A DNA stretch of 16,788 bases, taken from assembly GCA_047618185.1 (NCBI GenBank), contig JBLHKZ010000115.1, forward strand, positions 1 to 16,788. The letters are read 5' to 3'. Source of the DNA: JAYPEY01 sp047618185 (GTDB lineage Bacteria > Verrucomicrobiota > Verrucomicrobiia > Limisphaerales > JAYPEY01). Below the pieces are notes generated by a model, which did not search any database, was not told the origin of the DNA, and was given only the letters and a program-made list of their open reading frames with translations. Both the position numbers and the translations under genes were made by a program. Shown piece by piece: positions 16,700 to 16,788 of this stretch (the first letter of the stretch is position 1; every line of letters begins with the position of its first letter).

Positions 16700-16729
16700 G
16701 ATGTGCGCGCAGGGTTTCTCAGTTCGTTG

Positions 16730-16752
16730 TTAATCTCAGGAGCCGAGATTAA
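16730..16752. promoter_or_regulatory. Perfect inverted repeat upstream of the DUF1080 gene, candidate operator
   Basis: TTAATCTC (16730-16737) and GAGATTAA (16745-16752) are exact reverse complements separated by seven bases. The centre lies about 42 bases before the ATG of the DUF1080 gene. The symmetry and AT-rich outer ends resemble the binding site of a dimeric repressor or activator. The same sequence could form an 8-bp RNA stem with a 7-base loop in the leader. No bound protein can be named. Confidence 0.45.
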
Positions 16753-16788
16753 AGCGTCCGAAGGAATCCAACGCCAAGGTTTTATTTG

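Overview
The gene content points to a member of the PVC superphylum, Verrucomicrobiota or Planctomycetota. The evidence is a secreted PVC-type c-heme protein, a DUF1549/DUF1553 protein paired with a Tat-exported DUF1501 protein, a DUF1080 protein, a sulfatase, a PmoA-like DUF6807 protein and two planctomycete-style beta-propeller proteins. The phylum cannot be decided from this window; I lean slightly to Verrucomicrobiota. The DNA is GC-rich, so long antisense shadow reading frames are common. Clear Shine-Dalgarno sites are nearly absent.

Layout. 2-427 (+): 3' end of a sulfatase. 437-673 (+): small putative lipoprotein. 723-1760 (-): secreted five-bladed beta-propeller protein. 1821-2861 (+): secreted DUF6807 protein, divergent from the propeller gene. 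2862-3002: convergent spacer holding a compact set of short hairpins that looks like a dispersed palindromic repeat. 3003-4487 (-) and 4484-8140 (-): a second beta-propeller protein and a 1218-residue PVC heme protein, overlapping by ATGA. 8250-8282: intrinsic terminator facing left. 8310-9779 (-) and 9859-14919 (-): DUF1501 protein and a 1686-residue DUF1549/DUF1553 protein carrying heme motifs and a WD40-like propeller. 15109-15987 (+): AraC-family regulator, divergent from that pair. 16004-16699 (-): DUF1080 protein with an inverted repeat upstream. No protein-gene-free stretch exceeds 300 bases, and I saw no tRNA, rRNA, CRISPR array, transposase or integrase.

How the genes may work together (inference). 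Nearly every structural gene encodes an exported product. The set fits breakdown of a sulfated or otherwise decorated polysaccharide outside the cytoplasm: the sulfatase removes sulfate, the propeller proteins bind or cleave glycosides, DUF1080 is linked to 3-keto-sugar glycosides, and the multi-heme proteins could take electrons from sugar oxidation. The AraC protein is the only regulator visible and sits where it could control the DUF1549/DUF1553-DUF1501 pair. No sugar dehydrogenase or transporter lies in the window, so the pathway remains a hypothesis.
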